Positions 15,907 through 25,339 of a stretch of DNA of 41,912 nucleotides are shown here, piece by piece. The position numbers and the translations under genes were made by a program. This stretch comes from Cyclobacteriaceae bacterium (lineage in GTDB: Bacteria; Bacteroidota; Bacteroidia; Cytophagales; Cyclobacteriaceae): positions 1-41,912 of the forward strand of contig JANWWN010000026.1 of the NCBI GenBank assembly GCA_025055435.1, given 5' to 3'. The stretch's first letter is position 1; every line of letters starts with the position of its first letter. The notes under the pieces were generated by a model. The model had not been told where the DNA came from, did no database searches, and saw only the letters and a program-made list of their open reading frames with translations.

Positions 15907-17388
15907 ATGTGCCGCATTGTTTTCATGTTTTTGATTTGTGCATGCCCTTTCGTGCTGCCTGCCCAGAAAAAAACAATTCAGGAAATAACTCGACTGATTA
16001 CCCGCGATGAAGTTGAAGCACACTTATTGTTTCTTGCTGCAGATGAGATGCGCGGACGGGATACGGGTTCTCCGGAAATTGACATTGCGGCAAATTACCT
16101 GGCTACGGAATTTAAACGACTTGGCCTGAAAAAACCCGAGGTGTTGCAATCCTATTTTCAGCCCGTTAATCTGGTAAACCGTTTCCCTGCGCAAACGGGA
16201 AAACTTACCATCGGCCAGGAAGAGTTTTTGTTTAAAGAACATTTTGTACAACTGGAAGGAGGTAATTTCACCTGGCAGGGTGAAGTGATTTTTGCAGGTT
16301 ATGCATCGGAAGAGGATCTTCAAAAGCTGGATGTAAAAGGAAAAATGGTAGTGGCTTTTGCGGGTCAGAAAGATTCAGAAAGCAATCCGATGGCGGTATT
16401 TATGGCTGCAGGCGAAAAACGCAACCGTGTTATAGCGGCGGGAGGCGTAGGCTTGATTGAACTGTTTGCGCTTCCGCAGATTCCCTGGCCGGTATTGGTT
16501 AATTACTTCGCAAATAACTCATCTATGACGCTGGGCACTGAACAGGAAAAGGCAGTGCATTTGTGGTTGCGCAGTGCCGATGCGGAATCTGTAAAGAAAC
16601 TCAAAGAATCTGCTTCATTGCCCGGTAAGTTAGTAATTGATGGCGCCAGGGTTGTACCGGTCATGGCAAAAAATGTGGTAGGTATTTTGGAAGGGTCCGA
16701 CCCGAAACTAAAAAGTGAATACCTGGTGGTATCTGCACACTATGACCATGTGGGGGTTTCGAAGCGCGGTAATCAGGCCGACTCCATTTTTAACGGTGCA
16801 CGCGATAACGCCATAGGCGTAACCGGTCTGTTGGCAACTGCCCGGTACCTTTCTTTCCATAAACCCAGGCGCTCGGTGTTGTTCATTGCCTTTACGGCAG
16901 AAGAAAAAGGTTTGCTCGGCAGCCGGTATTACGCGCAACATCCGGTTATTCCCATGCGGCAGTGTGTGTTTAACTTTAATTGCGATGGTGCAGGTTATAA
17001 CAATAAAACCATGGCCACCATTATCGGGATGGAGCGAACCAGTGCCGAAAACGATTTGATAAAGGCCTGCGAGGCATTTGGTTTGAAGGCAGCCGTTGAC
17101 CCGGTGCCGCAGCAGAATCTCTTTGAGCGCTCCGACAACCTGAACTTTGCCAGGCTGGGTGTGCCAGCCATTACCTTTGCTCCGGGTTTAACCGACTTCG
17201 ATGCGGAAATCAATAAATACTATCATCAACCGGCCGATGAGGTAGCTTCGCTTGATTTTGATTACCTGATTAAGTATTTCCGGGCTTATGTTTATGCGAA
17301 TGTTTTACTGGCTAATGCCACCGTTGCACCGGTATGGAAAGCAGGCGATAAGTTTGAGGCAGCTGCAAAAAATCTGTATAAACCTTAA
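15907..17388 (+). CDS. secreted M28-family zinc peptidase
   Basis: A 493-residue secreted peptidase with a signal peptide (about 1-19, ending LPAQ). A PA-like insert is likely at about 120-260, before the catalytic core. The M28 dizinc site is complete: H278 and D280 in SAHYDHVG, the bridging D300 in GARDNAIG, E332 and E333 (catalytic base and ligand) in TAEEKGLLG, D360 in NFNCDGAG, and H440 in YYHQPADE. Family members are aminopeptidases or related exopeptidases; substrate specificity is not readable. It begins 30 bases after the glutamine synthetase terminator, so it should be transcribed separately. It converges with the S41 protease gene, with 26 bases and no clear terminator between them. 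Confidence 0.92.
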   Translation: MCRIVFMFLICACPFVLPAQKKTIQEITRLITRDEVEAHLLFLAADEMRGRDTGSPEIDIAANYLATEFKRLGLKKPEVLQSYFQPVNLVNRFPAQTGKLTIGQEEFLFKEHFVQLEGGNFTWQGEVIFAGYASEEDLQKLDVKGKMVVAFAGQKDSESNPMAVFMAAGEKRNRVIAAGGVGLIELFALPQIPWPVLVNYFANNSSMTLGTEQEKAVHLWLRSADAESVKKLKESASLPGKLVIDGARVVPVMAKNVVGILEGSDPKLKSEYLVVSAHYDHVGVSKRGNQADSIFNGARDNAIGVTGLLATARYLSFHKPRRSVLFIAFTAEEKGLLGSRYYAQHPVIPMRQCVFNFNCDGAGYNNKTMATIIGMERTSAENDLIKACEAFGLKAAVDPVPQQNLFERSDNLNFARLGVPAITFAPGLTDFDAEINKYYHQPADEVASLDFDYLIKYFRAYVYANVLLANATVAPVWKAGDKFEAAAKNLYKP

Positions 17389-17414
17389 ACCGTGTAGGGG
17401 AAACTGAAAATGGT

Positions 17415-19061
17415 CTACTGCAAACGGAGAATTTTTTTGTACCGGTTAGTATCTGCTAAAAGTCCCGTTGCAGCCTTAATATTTTCATCATTTTTTAAGG
17501 AAAACTCAACGAAACCGGCCTCAAGGAAATAATGGGTAATGATTTCTTCGGCCAGTTCTTTTTCAATGGCTTGGCGGTAAATCAGCAGTTCGTCCTTTCT
17601 TTTGCTGGTTAGTAAAGCGCCAATTCTGTTGAGTTGCTCGCGGAGTTCGGTACTGTAACGCTCCTTTACGGTAGTTTTCTTAAGCAACTCCAGACTTTTT
17701 TCCGGTTGACTTTCATAATGATACCGTTGGTTTTTCATCCATGACAGGAAATCCTGATAATCAGCATCACTTAAAGAAAAATTTCGGGCATTGACTGGTG
17801 CCGGTTTTGTGGCCGCATACCGGGTTGCATAATCGAAAAGTAATCCTTCCTGATGTAAAGTTGCCACAAGCGGATGCATTTCAGGTTCTGTTATAATCAG
17901 GTCCGGTTCAATTCCTCCGGCTTCGTAAACCGTTCGTCCGTTTATAGTAGTAAATGCCTTTTTGAGTGAGTCGGGAATGGAGGCAGCGCTGCCGTCTTCC
18001 CTACGGTGGGAATAATCAAGTACCTGAACACATCGGCCGGAGGGAATATAATATCGCGCAGTAGTAATTTTAAGTTGTGCATTGTAAGACAAGGGGCGCT
18101 GAATCTGCACAAGCCCTTTGCCAAATGATCGTTCACCGATTACGATGGCGCGATCGTAATCCTGTAAAGTCCCGGCAACAACTTCAGAAGCAGATGCACT
18201 TCCTCGATTAATTATAACGGCAAGAGGAATTTCAGTGTCCACCGGAGCATCGAGTGTTTCGTAGGTCTCGTTGTGTTCGGCAAGTCTTCCTTTTGTTGAA
18301 GCTACTTTTTTACCTTTTGGAATGAATACATTGCAAACATTTACTGCCTCCATTAACAGCCCGCCCGGATTGTTGCGCAGATCGAGAATAAGGCGACTGG
18401 CTTTTTGCTCTTTGAGCTTGATTACTGCGCTACGCACATTTTTACCTGCCTCCGGCGTAAATTCCGATAACCGGATGTAACCGGTTTCATGGTCAATCAT
18501 TCCAAACCAGGGCACGTTGCTTATTTTAATCTTTTCGCGTTTCAGTTCCAGTGTGATAGGCTCTTCAATACCGTATCGCTTTACGGTAAGTTTAACCGGT
18601 TTACCTACCTCACCCTTCATCAATTGTCCGGCTTCCTCCTGAGTCAGGCTGGTGATATCGCGACCATCTATTTTCAGTACTTCATCGCCCACTTTAAGAC
18701 CGCCTCGATGAGCAGCAAATCCGGGGAAAACCATGGAAACTACGGTACGCTTTCCAATCTGACGTGTCATTGCGCCAATGCCTCCATACTGGCCGGTGTT
18801 TGCTGTCCGGAAATCTTCCACCATATCCGCGGGGATATAGTTGGTGTACGGGTCGAGCGACCCGAGCATGTTGTCGATGGCGGTTTTCATCAGCATGCCC
18901 GGACTTACTTCGTCCACATAATAAGTGTTGACCTCTTTGAAAAGAGAAGCGAAGATGTCCAGGTTTCGGGCTATTTCGAAATAACGGTCGGTTAACGGTG
19001 CCAGTGCTGTAGCCGAAAGCAAAACGATGATAAAGGAGAAAACAAAAATCTTGCGCTTCAT
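17415..19061 (-). CDS. C-terminal processing peptidase (S41, Ctp-like)
   Basis: A 548-residue protease of the CtpA/Prc family with an N-terminal signal or anchor helix (about 5-22). A PDZ domain spans about 85-175 and contains VFPGFAAHRGGLKVGDEVLKI. The S41 catalytic domain follows, with LILDLRNNPGGLL, the nucleophile S290 in GSASASEV, and the general base K315 in GERSFGKGLVQ, spaced 25 residues apart as in known members. A helical C-terminal extension of about 130 residues follows. Such proteases trim the C-termini of envelope proteins and can regulate peptidoglycan enzymes in the periplasm. It ends the long minus-strand run that includes leuS and fabH, 74 bases after the small unknown gene. 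Confidence 0.93.
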   Translation of the reverse strand: MKRKIFVFSFIIVLLSATALAPLTDRYFEIARNLDIFASLFKEVNTYYVDEVSPGMLMKTAIDNMLGSLDPYTNYIPADMVEDFRTANTGQYGGIGAMTRQIGKRTVVSMVFPGFAAHRGGLKVGDEVLKIDGRDITSLTQEEAGQLMKGEVGKPVKLTVKRYGIEEPITLELKREKIKISNVPWFGMIDHETGYIRLSEFTPEAGKNVRSAVIKLKEQKASRLILDLRNNPGGLLMEAVNVCNVFIPKGKKVASTKGRLAEHNETYETLDAPVDTEIPLAVIINRGSASASEVVAGTLQDYDRAIVIGERSFGKGLVQIQRPLSYNAQLKITTARYYIPSGRCVQVLDYSHRREDGSAASIPDSLKKAFTTINGRTVYEAGGIEPDLIITEPEMHPLVATLHQEGLLFDYATRYAATKPAPVNARNFSLSDADYQDFLSWMKNQRYHYESQPEKSLELLKKTTVKERYSTELREQLNRIGALLTSKRKDELLIYRQAIEKELAEEIITHYFLEAGFVEFSLKNDENIKAATGLLADTNRYKKILRLQ

Positions 19062-19135
19062 GCCTGGATGTGAAAAGTTAACGCAAAATGGTCAAAGACA
19101 AATTCCCTTAAAAACAATTTTCGTTGATTGGTTTA

Positions 19136-19360
19136 TCAGAACTTATCCGGTATCTGAATGATTCGCACGACAATTTCATGCGGGTCTCCGTCTTTATCCA
19201 GTAAATTAAAGCGAACCAGAGGATTATCACGATTAATGCTGCTCTCCACGTGTATAACCTGATTGTCCTGGAGGTGTTTTTCAATTTCTTTTTGCAAAAG
19301 ATATAGTGCGTTGGCAAAGTCCACTTCCAGGGGGCTGGGGTTGTAGGTCGAGGTTTTCAT
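19136..19360 (-). CDS. small conserved-looking protein of unknown function
   Basis: A 74-residue protein starting MKTSTYNPSPLEVDFANALY. It is acidic, with a helical first half and a beta-rich second half (VRFNLLDKDGDPHEIVVRII), and no signal peptide or transmembrane segment. I do not recognise the family. The regular codon use and its position between fabH (17 bases before) and the protease gene support a real gene. A longer-range overlapping frame on the same strand (19108-19317) lacks these features and was left out. Confidence 0.65.
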   Translation of the reverse strand: MKTSTYNPSPLEVDFANALYLLQKEIEKHLQDNQVIHVESSINRDNPLVRFNLLDKDGDPHEIVVRIIQIPDKF

Positions 19361-19377
19361 AACGTGGGTGGTTTAAT

Positions 19378-20376
19378 TTACCACCGCAGCAGGGCAGAGG
19401 CCCAGGTAAAACCACTGCCGAAAGCGGCTAAACAAATTAAGTCATTTTCTTTGATTTTTCCCTCAGCCCAGGCCTCACTCATTGCTATTGGAATGGAAGC
19501 AGCGGTTGTGTTGCCATAGCGCATAATGTTGTTGTACACCTGGCTGTCGCTCAGCTCCATCTTTTGTTGAATAAACTGGCTGATGCGCAGGTTGGCCTGG
19601 TGCGGAATAAGCAACGAAATATCATCTTTCCTCAGGTTGTTCGCCTGGAGTGCTTCTTCTATCGCTTCGGTGAAACGGGTTACGGCGTGTTTAAAAACCT
19701 GATTTCCGTTCATTACCACCTTGTAATGGGTAGTATCGAGTATTTGTTCGGGTTGGCGTTCTTCGCGCGGGCGACTGCTGCCGGGGTCGCGTACATATAA
19801 CTCTTCGGCAAAACGGCCGTCAGCGTGCAGGTGTGTTGACAGAATGCCGGGTTTGTCAGCAGCCTGAAGGATGGCTACGCCGGCACCATCGCCAAAAATT
19901 ACGGCAGTGTTTCTCCCGCGGGTCGTAACATCGAGTGCGGTAGACTGAATTTCAGCGCCAACTACAAGAATGGTTTTATACATTCCGGTTTTAATGTACT
20001 GGTCGGCTACCGACAGGGCATAAATAAAACCGGAACAGGCGTTACGGATGTCCAAAGCGCCGATACCTTCCAGTCCCAATTCGCGTTGAAGCAGCACACC
20101 TGAGCCCGGAAAAAAGTAGTCGGGTGTGATGGTGGCAAACACGATGAACTCAATATCTTTTTCCTTTAGTCCGGCACGCTCAAGTGCCATACGTGTGGCC
20201 TTAGCCGACATGTTTGCTACAGTGTCTTTGGCAGGGTCAATCCAGCGGCGTTCTTTAATTCCGGTTCGTTCGGTTATCCACTCGTCACTGGTATCCATTA
20301 ACGTTGAGAGGTAGGCATTGGTAACGACTTGTTCCGGGACATAATGACCCAGGGCCGCAATTTTCGAATAGGGCAT
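19378..20376 (-). CDS. fabH: 3-oxoacyl-ACP synthase III
   Basis: A 332-residue ketoacyl-ACP synthase III, which condenses an acyl-CoA primer with malonyl-ACP to begin fatty acid synthesis. The catalytic triad is complete: C114 in RNACSGFIYAL, H259 in IPHQANLRI, and N289 in YGNTTAASIP. The length and the N-terminal ITERTGIKERRW block are typical. In Bacteroidota such enzymes often use branched primers, which this sequence alone cannot show. Some members of the family act in secondary metabolism, but no other biosynthetic gene is near. It lies 39 bases after the helical gene upstream and 17 bases before the small gene downstream. The usual plsX and fabD neighbours are absent, so this may be one of several copies. 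Confidence 0.93.
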   Translation of the reverse strand: MPYSKIAALGHYVPEQVVTNAYLSTLMDTSDEWITERTGIKERRWIDPAKDTVANMSAKATRMALERAGLKEKDIEFIVFATITPDYFFPGSGVLLQRELGLEGIGALDIRNACSGFIYALSVADQYIKTGMYKTILVVGAEIQSTALDVTTRGRNTAVIFGDGAGVAILQAADKPGILSTHLHADGRFAEELYVRDPGSSRPREERQPEQILDTTHYKVVMNGNQVFKHAVTRFTEAIEEALQANNLRKDDISLLIPHQANLRISQFIQQKMELSDSQVYNNIMRYGNTTAASIPIAMSEAWAEGKIKENDLICLAAFGSGFTWASALLRW

Positions 20377-20415
20377 AGCTTACAGGTTGCGGCCTTAAGT
20401 TACACAATGCCCGGA

Positions 20416-20841
20416 TTATTTATAAGGACTGAAGCCGCGTTCAATAAAATTAAAAAAGTCCTGTTTAAATGCGGTAAATGTATCGGCAAAGCTTTGTACT
20501 TCCTCCATCAGTCCGCTGTGTTCTTTGAAGTAGCGGGTGTCCGATTCTTTTTTCTCGTTTAAAATAATGGCCAGTCTTTTTTCATGGTCGCGCAGTTTTT
20601 TGCGGAATGCATCCACCAACTCTCCGTTGTAGTAGGTGATGAGATGTTGAAAGTGGTCAATTTGTTTTTTAAACTCCTCATGCGGATTGGTGGTGCTGTG
20701 GTGGTCAAGTATTTTTTGAAAGAAGGCTAACTCACGTTTCCACAGGTCGGTTGCCGATAACCACGCGCGCGTTTCGCGATGCATCGAAATCAAGGCTGGT
20801 TGTAAGATGTATTCGAAGGTTTGACCGGTAACTGAAATCAT
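20416..20841 (-). CDS. helical protein of unknown function
   Basis: A 141-residue soluble protein that is almost wholly alpha-helical, rich in Lys, Glu, His and aromatic residues, and likely to form a coiled coil or helical bundle (for example ELAFFQKILDHHSTTNPHEE and FRKKLRDHEKRLAIILNEKK). No signal peptide, transmembrane segment or catalytic motif is visible. I do not recognise the family. It lies between leuS (80 bases before) and fabH (39 bases after) and is probably co-transcribed with them. Confidence 0.7.
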   Translation of the reverse strand: MISVTGQTFEYILQPALISMHRETRAWLSATDLWKRELAFFQKILDHHSTTNPHEEFKKQIDHFQHLITYYNGELVDAFRKKLRDHEKRLAIILNEKKESDTRYFKEHSGLMEEVQSFADTFTAFKQDFFNFIERGFSPYK

Positions 20842-20921
20842 AGCAGCAATATTTTTGGATGAAGGTAGATTTTAAACCCATGTTTAATCATGAGTAAGGT
20901 CAGTTACCGGGTTGATTTCGG

Positions 20922-23708
20922 TCAGACAACAATATTCACAATCTTGCCCGGAACAACGATGACCTTTTTGGGTGGCTTTCCTTCTGTCCATTTTTTTACG
21001 ATCTCAGAGGCAAGCACGGCTTTTTCGATATCCTCTTTGGGCATATCGGGTGCAAACTCCATCTGTGTTCGAACTTTGCCGTTAACCGAAACCGGATAAT
21101 TAACAGTTGTTTCGGTGAGGTAGGCTTGATTCCATTGTGGAAAAGTACTTTGATGCACCGACCCTGTATTTCCCAGTAAGTGCCACAATTCTTCCGAAAT
21201 GTGTGGAGCAAAGGGAGAGAGGGCTATGACAAGAGGTTCAAGGATTTTACGCTTGTTGCATTTCAGGGAGGTTAGCTCGTTAACGCATATCATAAACTCA
21301 CTCACCGAAGTATTGAAAGAGAAAGATTCGATGTCGTGCTCAATCTTCTTTAGCGTACGGTGCAGAATTTTCAGCTCGTTTCTGCCTGGCTCTTCGGATG
21401 AAACATAAAATTTCCCGTCCGTATGGAAGAGGTTCCAGAACTTCCGAAGGAATTTAAACACGCCGTCAATACCGTTGGTGTTCCAGGGTTTGGACAGTTC
21501 CAAAGGTCCTAAAAACATTTCGTACATGCGCAGCGTGTCAGCGCCATACTGATCGATTATATCATCGGGATTTACAACATTATGTTTTGATTTGGACATC
21601 TTTTCCACCTCGGTATCGCAGTAATATTTACCGTTTTCGAGGATGAATGTGGCAGTTTCCAAATCAGGTCGCCATTTCTTAAAAGCTTCAATGTTTAAAA
21701 CGTCTCCGTCAACCAGCGATATATCGGCATGCAGGCGCGTAACCTGGTACTGGTCTTTCAATCCTGCTGATACAAAGGTGTTGGTTCCGTTAATTCGGTA
21801 AACGAATTTGGACATGCCCTGAATGTGCCCCTGGTTAATGAGCTTTTTAAATGGTTCTTCACTTTTTACAAAACCCAGGTCCTTCAATGCTTTACACCAA
21901 AAACGCGAGTAGAGCAGGTGACCGGTGGCATGTTCGGAGCCACCAATGTACAGGTCCACATCTTTCCAGTATTCTTCATGCTCTTTGCCGCAAAAAGCGT
22001 GTGGGTTATTAGGGTCCATATAACGGAACCAGTACCAGCTCGAGCCGGCCCATCCAGGCATGGTGGTTAACTCGTAGGGATACTTTCCCTGGTATTTCCA
22101 GTTTGCAGCCCGGCCCAGAGGAGGTTCTCCCGATTCAGTAGGCTTGTATTCATCAATTTCCGGAAGGGTTACAGGTAAATCCTGTTCGGCAACCAGTTTA
22201 GGAATGCCGTTGTCAAAGTAAACCGGAAAAGGTTCGCCCCAATATCGCTGGCGACCGAATATGGCATCGCGCAGGCGATAGTTTATTTTTTCACGGCCTA
22301 TTCCTTTTTCGGTTACAAACCGAATGCCTGCTTCGATGGCTTCGTGTACAGTCAGCCCGTTCATAAAGCCGGAATTTATGATTTGGCTATCCCAGCTGTC
22401 GAATGCTTTTTCCTGCACATCGGGACCATCGACTACCTGTTTGATGGGTAGATTGAAATATTTAGCGAAACGATGATCACGCTCGTCATGTCCGGGTACG
22501 GCCATCACAGCGCCGGTACCATAACCGGCCAGTACGTAGTCTGCTATCCACACCGGAATCATTTCGTTGTTGAAGGGATTGATGGCGTATGCTCCGGTAA
22601 ACACCCCGCTAACGCGCTTCACTTCGCTCATTCGCTCGCGTTCGCTGCGGTTTTTGGCGGTATTAACATATTGCATTACATCACTTCGCCTGTCGGGCGT
22701 GACAATTTTTTCAACCAGTTCATGTTCAGGAGCCAGAACAAGAAAAGTGGCACCGAAAACTGTATCAATGCGGGTAGTAAAAACATCAATTTTTAATTCT
22801 GGATTGCCCGCCACGGTAAAGTAAAATTCACAGCCCCGGCTTTTACCTATCCAGTTGCGTTGCATTTCTTTAACCGGCTCAGGCCAGTCAATGGTGTCCA
22901 GTCCGGCCAGTAAACGTTCGGCATATGCCGTGATGCGCATGCTCCATTGCATCATTTTAATTCGTTCAACCGGATATCCGCCACGTTCGCTAACTCCGTC
23001 TTTTACTTCGTCATTGGATAACACGGTACCCAGCGCCGGACACCAGTTAACCATGGTTTCGCTGAGATAAGCAAGGCGGTAGTGTTGCAGAAAATTTTCT
23101 TTTTCGTTATCGGAAAAGTTTTTCCAGTCTTCTGCCGAAATGAGCGGGGTGTCCTCATCACATGCTGCATCAATATACCTGTTACCGTTTTTATTCAGTT
23201 CATTAATGAGCGAGCTGATGGGCTCAGCTTTTCCTAGTTCTTCGTTTCTTTTATTGTACCATGCATTAAACAATTGCATGAAAATCCACTGCGTCCATTT
23301 GTAGTAATTCGGATCGCAGGTTTGTACTTCCCGGCTCCAATCATAGGAAAAACCAATACGCTTTAGCTGTCGCTTGTAGGTATCAATGTTACGTTGAGTG
23401 GTTATAGCAGGGTGTTGGCCTGTTTGAATGGCATACTGTTCGGCCGGTAAGCCAAAGGCATCGAAGCCCATGGGGTGAAGCACGTTAAATCCTTTTAATC
23501 TTTTGTACCGGGCCACAATATCGGAGGCTATATAACCCAGCGGGTGGCCTACGTGTAATCCGGCCCCCGAAGGATAAGGGAACATGTCCAGTACATAATA
23601 CTTTGGCAGCGCAGGGTTGGTAAACACTTTATAGAGGTTGGTGTCTGCCCAGTGTTGTTGCCATTTGGCTTCAATTTGTCGAATGAGTTCCCTTGAGTAT
23701 TCGGCCAT
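20922..23708 (-). CDS. leuS: leucyl-tRNA synthetase
   Basis: A 928-residue class Ia aminoacyl-tRNA synthetase that charges tRNA-Leu. The HIGH motif is HVGH at 52-55 within [16 protein letters not shown], and the KMSKS motif is intact near residue 702 ([10 protein letters not shown]). The CP1 editing domain is present, with the [12 protein letters not shown] block used in hydrolysis of mischarged tRNA. A C-terminal anticodon-binding domain ends with GKIVNIVV. The protein is somewhat longer than the E. coli enzyme (860 residues), as is usual in Bacteroidota. It heads the minus-strand run leuS, helical protein, fabH, small gene, protease. No T-box or leader peptide is seen upstream. Confidence 0.97.
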   Translation of the reverse strand: MAEYSRELIRQIEAKWQQHWADTNLYKVFTNPALPKYYVLDMFPYPSGAGLHVGHPLGYIASDIVARYKRLKGFNVLHPMGFDAFGLPAEQYAIQTGQHPAITTQRNIDTYKRQLKRIGFSYDWSREVQTCDPNYYKWTQWIFMQLFNAWYNKRNEELGKAEPISSLINELNKNGNRYIDAACDEDTPLISAEDWKNFSDNEKENFLQHYRLAYLSETMVNWCPALGTVLSNDEVKDGVSERGGYPVERIKMMQWSMRITAYAERLLAGLDTIDWPEPVKEMQRNWIGKSRGCEFYFTVAGNPELKIDVFTTRIDTVFGATFLVLAPEHELVEKIVTPDRRSDVMQYVNTAKNRSERERMSEVKRVSGVFTGAYAINPFNNEMIPVWIADYVLAGYGTGAVMAVPGHDERDHRFAKYFNLPIKQVVDGPDVQEKAFDSWDSQIINSGFMNGLTVHEAIEAGIRFVTEKGIGREKINYRLRDAIFGRQRYWGEPFPVYFDNGIPKLVAEQDLPVTLPEIDEYKPTESGEPPLGRAANWKYQGKYPYELTTMPGWAGSSWYWFRYMDPNNPHAFCGKEHEEYWKDVDLYIGGSEHATGHLLYSRFWCKALKDLGFVKSEEPFKKLINQGHIQGMSKFVYRINGTNTFVSAGLKDQYQVTRLHADISLVDGDVLNIEAFKKWRPDLETATFILENGKYYCDTEVEKMSKSKHNVVNPDDIIDQYGADTLRMYEMFLGPLELSKPWNTNGIDGVFKFLRKFWNLFHTDGKFYVSSEEPGRNELKILHRTLKKIEHDIESFSFNTSVSEFMICVNELTSLKCNKRKILEPLVIALSPFAPHISEELWHLLGNTGSVHQSTFPQWNQAYLTETTVNYPVSVNGKVRTQMEFAPDMPKEDIEKAVLASEIVKKWTEGKPPKKVIVVPGKIVNIVV

Positions 23709-23735
23709 GCGTGGTCAAAATCAATATGCAGGCCG

Positions 23736-23743
23736 CAAAAATA
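23736..23743 (-). promoter_or_regulatory. possible -7 box for leuS
   Basis: TATTTTTG on the minus strand matches TAnnTTTG and lies 27 bases before the ATG at 23708, which would give a short leader. No -33 TTG at proper spacing is visible, so support is limited. Confidence 0.3.
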
Positions 23744-23787
23744 CGTCATTCGGCTTAAAGTATGATCGGAATCGAATTGTGCGGTGG

Positions 23788-24189
23788 CTAGTTCGACTGA
23801 CTGTTGATCTTGCGAACCAGGTCCTCGATATCAGCCTGCTTCATGGGTTTTGTGATGAATTGGATGACGTTCTTAAAGGACCTGGAACGGTTTACGTCTG
23901 CCGTACTATTGGAGCTGGTGAGTACCACTATTCGGGGCCGGGTGGAGATAGGGGCCGGCAACTGGGAAAATCGCTCCAGGAATGCAAATCCATCGGTTTT
24001 GGGCATGTTTAAATCGAGGAATATTACGTCCGGAATAGCGTTTTCCTGCCGGTTACTTAGCCACTCCAGCGCATCATCAGCCGATTTAAATGAGGTGAAT
24101 TCCCTGGAAAAATTAAAAACCTCAAGAAACCTGCGTTGGATAAACAGGTCTATGTCGCTGTCGTCAATAAGGAGGGTGTGTGTTACCAT
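23788..24189 (-). CDS. single-domain (CheY-like) response regulator
   Basis: A 133-residue receiver domain with no output domain. It has the acidic pair D9-D10 in LLIDDSD, the phosphoacceptor D59 in VIFLDLNMP, the conserved threonine in VVLTSSNS near 92, and the lysine in FITKPMK near 113. Proteins of this type are common in Bacteroidota and act as phosphate carriers or by protein contact, often with hybrid kinases. No kinase gene is adjacent. It is transcribed in the same direction as leuS, 79 bases upstream of it, and is probably a separate unit. Confidence 0.9.
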   Translation of the reverse strand: MVTHTLLIDDSDIDLFIQRRFLEVFNFSREFTSFKSADDALEWLSNRQENAIPDVIFLDLNMPKTDGFAFLERFSQLPAPISTRPRIVVLTSSNSTADVNRSRSFKNVIQFITKPMKQADIEDLVRKINSQSN

Positions 24190-24337
24190 TCGCCCAACTG
24201 TAGATATAGCTATAGGCCTAACAGGTACTTAAACTTAATAAGTTTTACCAATCCTGTCAAAAAAAATAGTTCAAAAAGAAAGGATGTGATTTTTGTTCGT
24301 GAAAATGTGTAAAATTGGCATCAAAACCTAAATATCT

Positions 24338-25231
24338 ATGCGTTGTACCCGTATTATCTTCGTTTATTTACTTGTTTTACCGGCAGCAGGAATACTTTTA
24401 AATTCCTGTGGTTCAGCAGGCAGTGATAAAGAAAAAAATGCAATTGAATTTGATGAGGCTAACAAGGATTTGAAAAAATCCATCGAAGAGGTGGTTTATA
24501 ATATCCCTTCACCTTCCGAAATTCCTTATCTGATTCAACAAACCGGAGCTGATTTTAACCAAAGCCTGATCAATCCGATCAGCAATGCCCAACAATATAC
24601 GCAGCGCAGTGATAAAACAGCCCTGAATCTCGGAATATATGCGGCTGATATCGGCTATCTGGTTTCGTACGACAAAGCCCAGGAGGCAATCAACTACCTG
24701 AATGCGTGTAAGACTCTTGCGGATAATCTGGGCGTTGTTCAGTCGTTTGATCTGGAAATGCTGAAACGTTTTGAGGCCAACATCAACAACAAGGATTCGC
24801 TTACAGCCCTGCTGGATAAAAGTCTGAAGCACACAGAACGTTATCTTCAGGATGACCGCCGTAGTCGTTTATCGGCCCTGATTGTAGCCGGTAGTTTTGT
24901 GGAAGGACTGTATATTTCCACCGGACTGGTTAATACCTATCCTAAAAATATTTTACCTGATGATAAGAGAAACATCATTTTGACTCCGCTTATTCAGGTT
25001 ATCCTTAATCAGCGTAAAGCAGTTTCCGATATGGTTAAAATGCTCAGTTCAATTGAACAACCGGAAAACTCCAGTCTTCTTAAAGATTTCCAGGATCTGG
25101 AAAAAACCTATGCCGAATTGAATATTGAAGAGCAGATAAGGAATAACCGTGCCGACCTGATGCTGAGTGATAAAAACCTTGTTCAAATCAGCGCTATTGT
25201 GCAGAAGATAAGGTCAGAGATTGTACGATAA
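24338..25231 (+). CDS. helical lipoprotein of unknown function
   Basis: A 297-residue lipoprotein: the signal helix (about 5-20) is followed by LLNSC, with C24 as the lipid anchor. The mature part is almost entirely alpha-helical and has no catalytic motif that I recognise. A notable block is LNLGIYAADIGYLVSYDKAQ (about 96-115), with the later LIVAGSFVEGLYISTGLV (about 184-201), suggesting a paired helical-bundle fold. I have seen similar proteins only as uncharacterised Bacteroidota proteins. It is a single-gene unit ended by a strong terminator, and the ABC transporter gene follows 108 bases later. Confidence 0.8.
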   Translation: MRCTRIIFVYLLVLPAAGILLNSCGSAGSDKEKNAIEFDEANKDLKKSIEEVVYNIPSPSEIPYLIQQTGADFNQSLINPISNAQQYTQRSDKTALNLGIYAADIGYLVSYDKAQEAINYLNACKTLADNLGVVQSFDLEMLKRFEANINNKDSLTALLDKSLKHTERYLQDDRRSRLSALIVAGSFVEGLYISTGLVNTYPKNILPDDKRNIILTPLIQVILNQRKAVSDMVKMLSSIEQPENSSLLKDFQDLEKTYAELNIEEQIRNNRADLMLSDKNLVQISAIVQKIRSEIVR

Positions 25232-25257
25232 GGTATCTTATTAATAAACCATTTTGG

Positions 25258-25288
25258 AACGGACTGGCCTGATAGTCAGTCCGTTTTT
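25258..25288 (+). terminator. Rho-independent terminator after the helical lipoprotein gene
   Basis: A 9-bp stem (AACGGACTG at 25258-25266 with CAGTCCGTT at 25277-25285) and a 10-base loop run into a T tract to 25288. It separates the lipoprotein gene from the ABC transporter gene. Confidence 0.86.
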
Positions 25289-25339
25289 ATTTACAAGGTA
25301 CTGCTGCTATTCCGTATATTTAAACGCTAAACCCCAGCC

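Noticed and set aside
19108-19317. Open frame of 69 residues overlapping the small gene at 19136-19360
   Set aside because: Same strand, other frame; the 74-residue product has more regular composition and better position, so only one is kept.
24201-24220. Overlapping palindromes TATAGCTATA and TAGGCCTA upstream of the CheY-like gene
   Set aside because: Short, AT-rich and not placed at a clear promoter; likely chance.
24292-24317. TTTG ... TAAAATTG before the helical lipoprotein gene as a promoter
   Set aside because: The spacer is only 14 bases and the -7 box has a mismatch.
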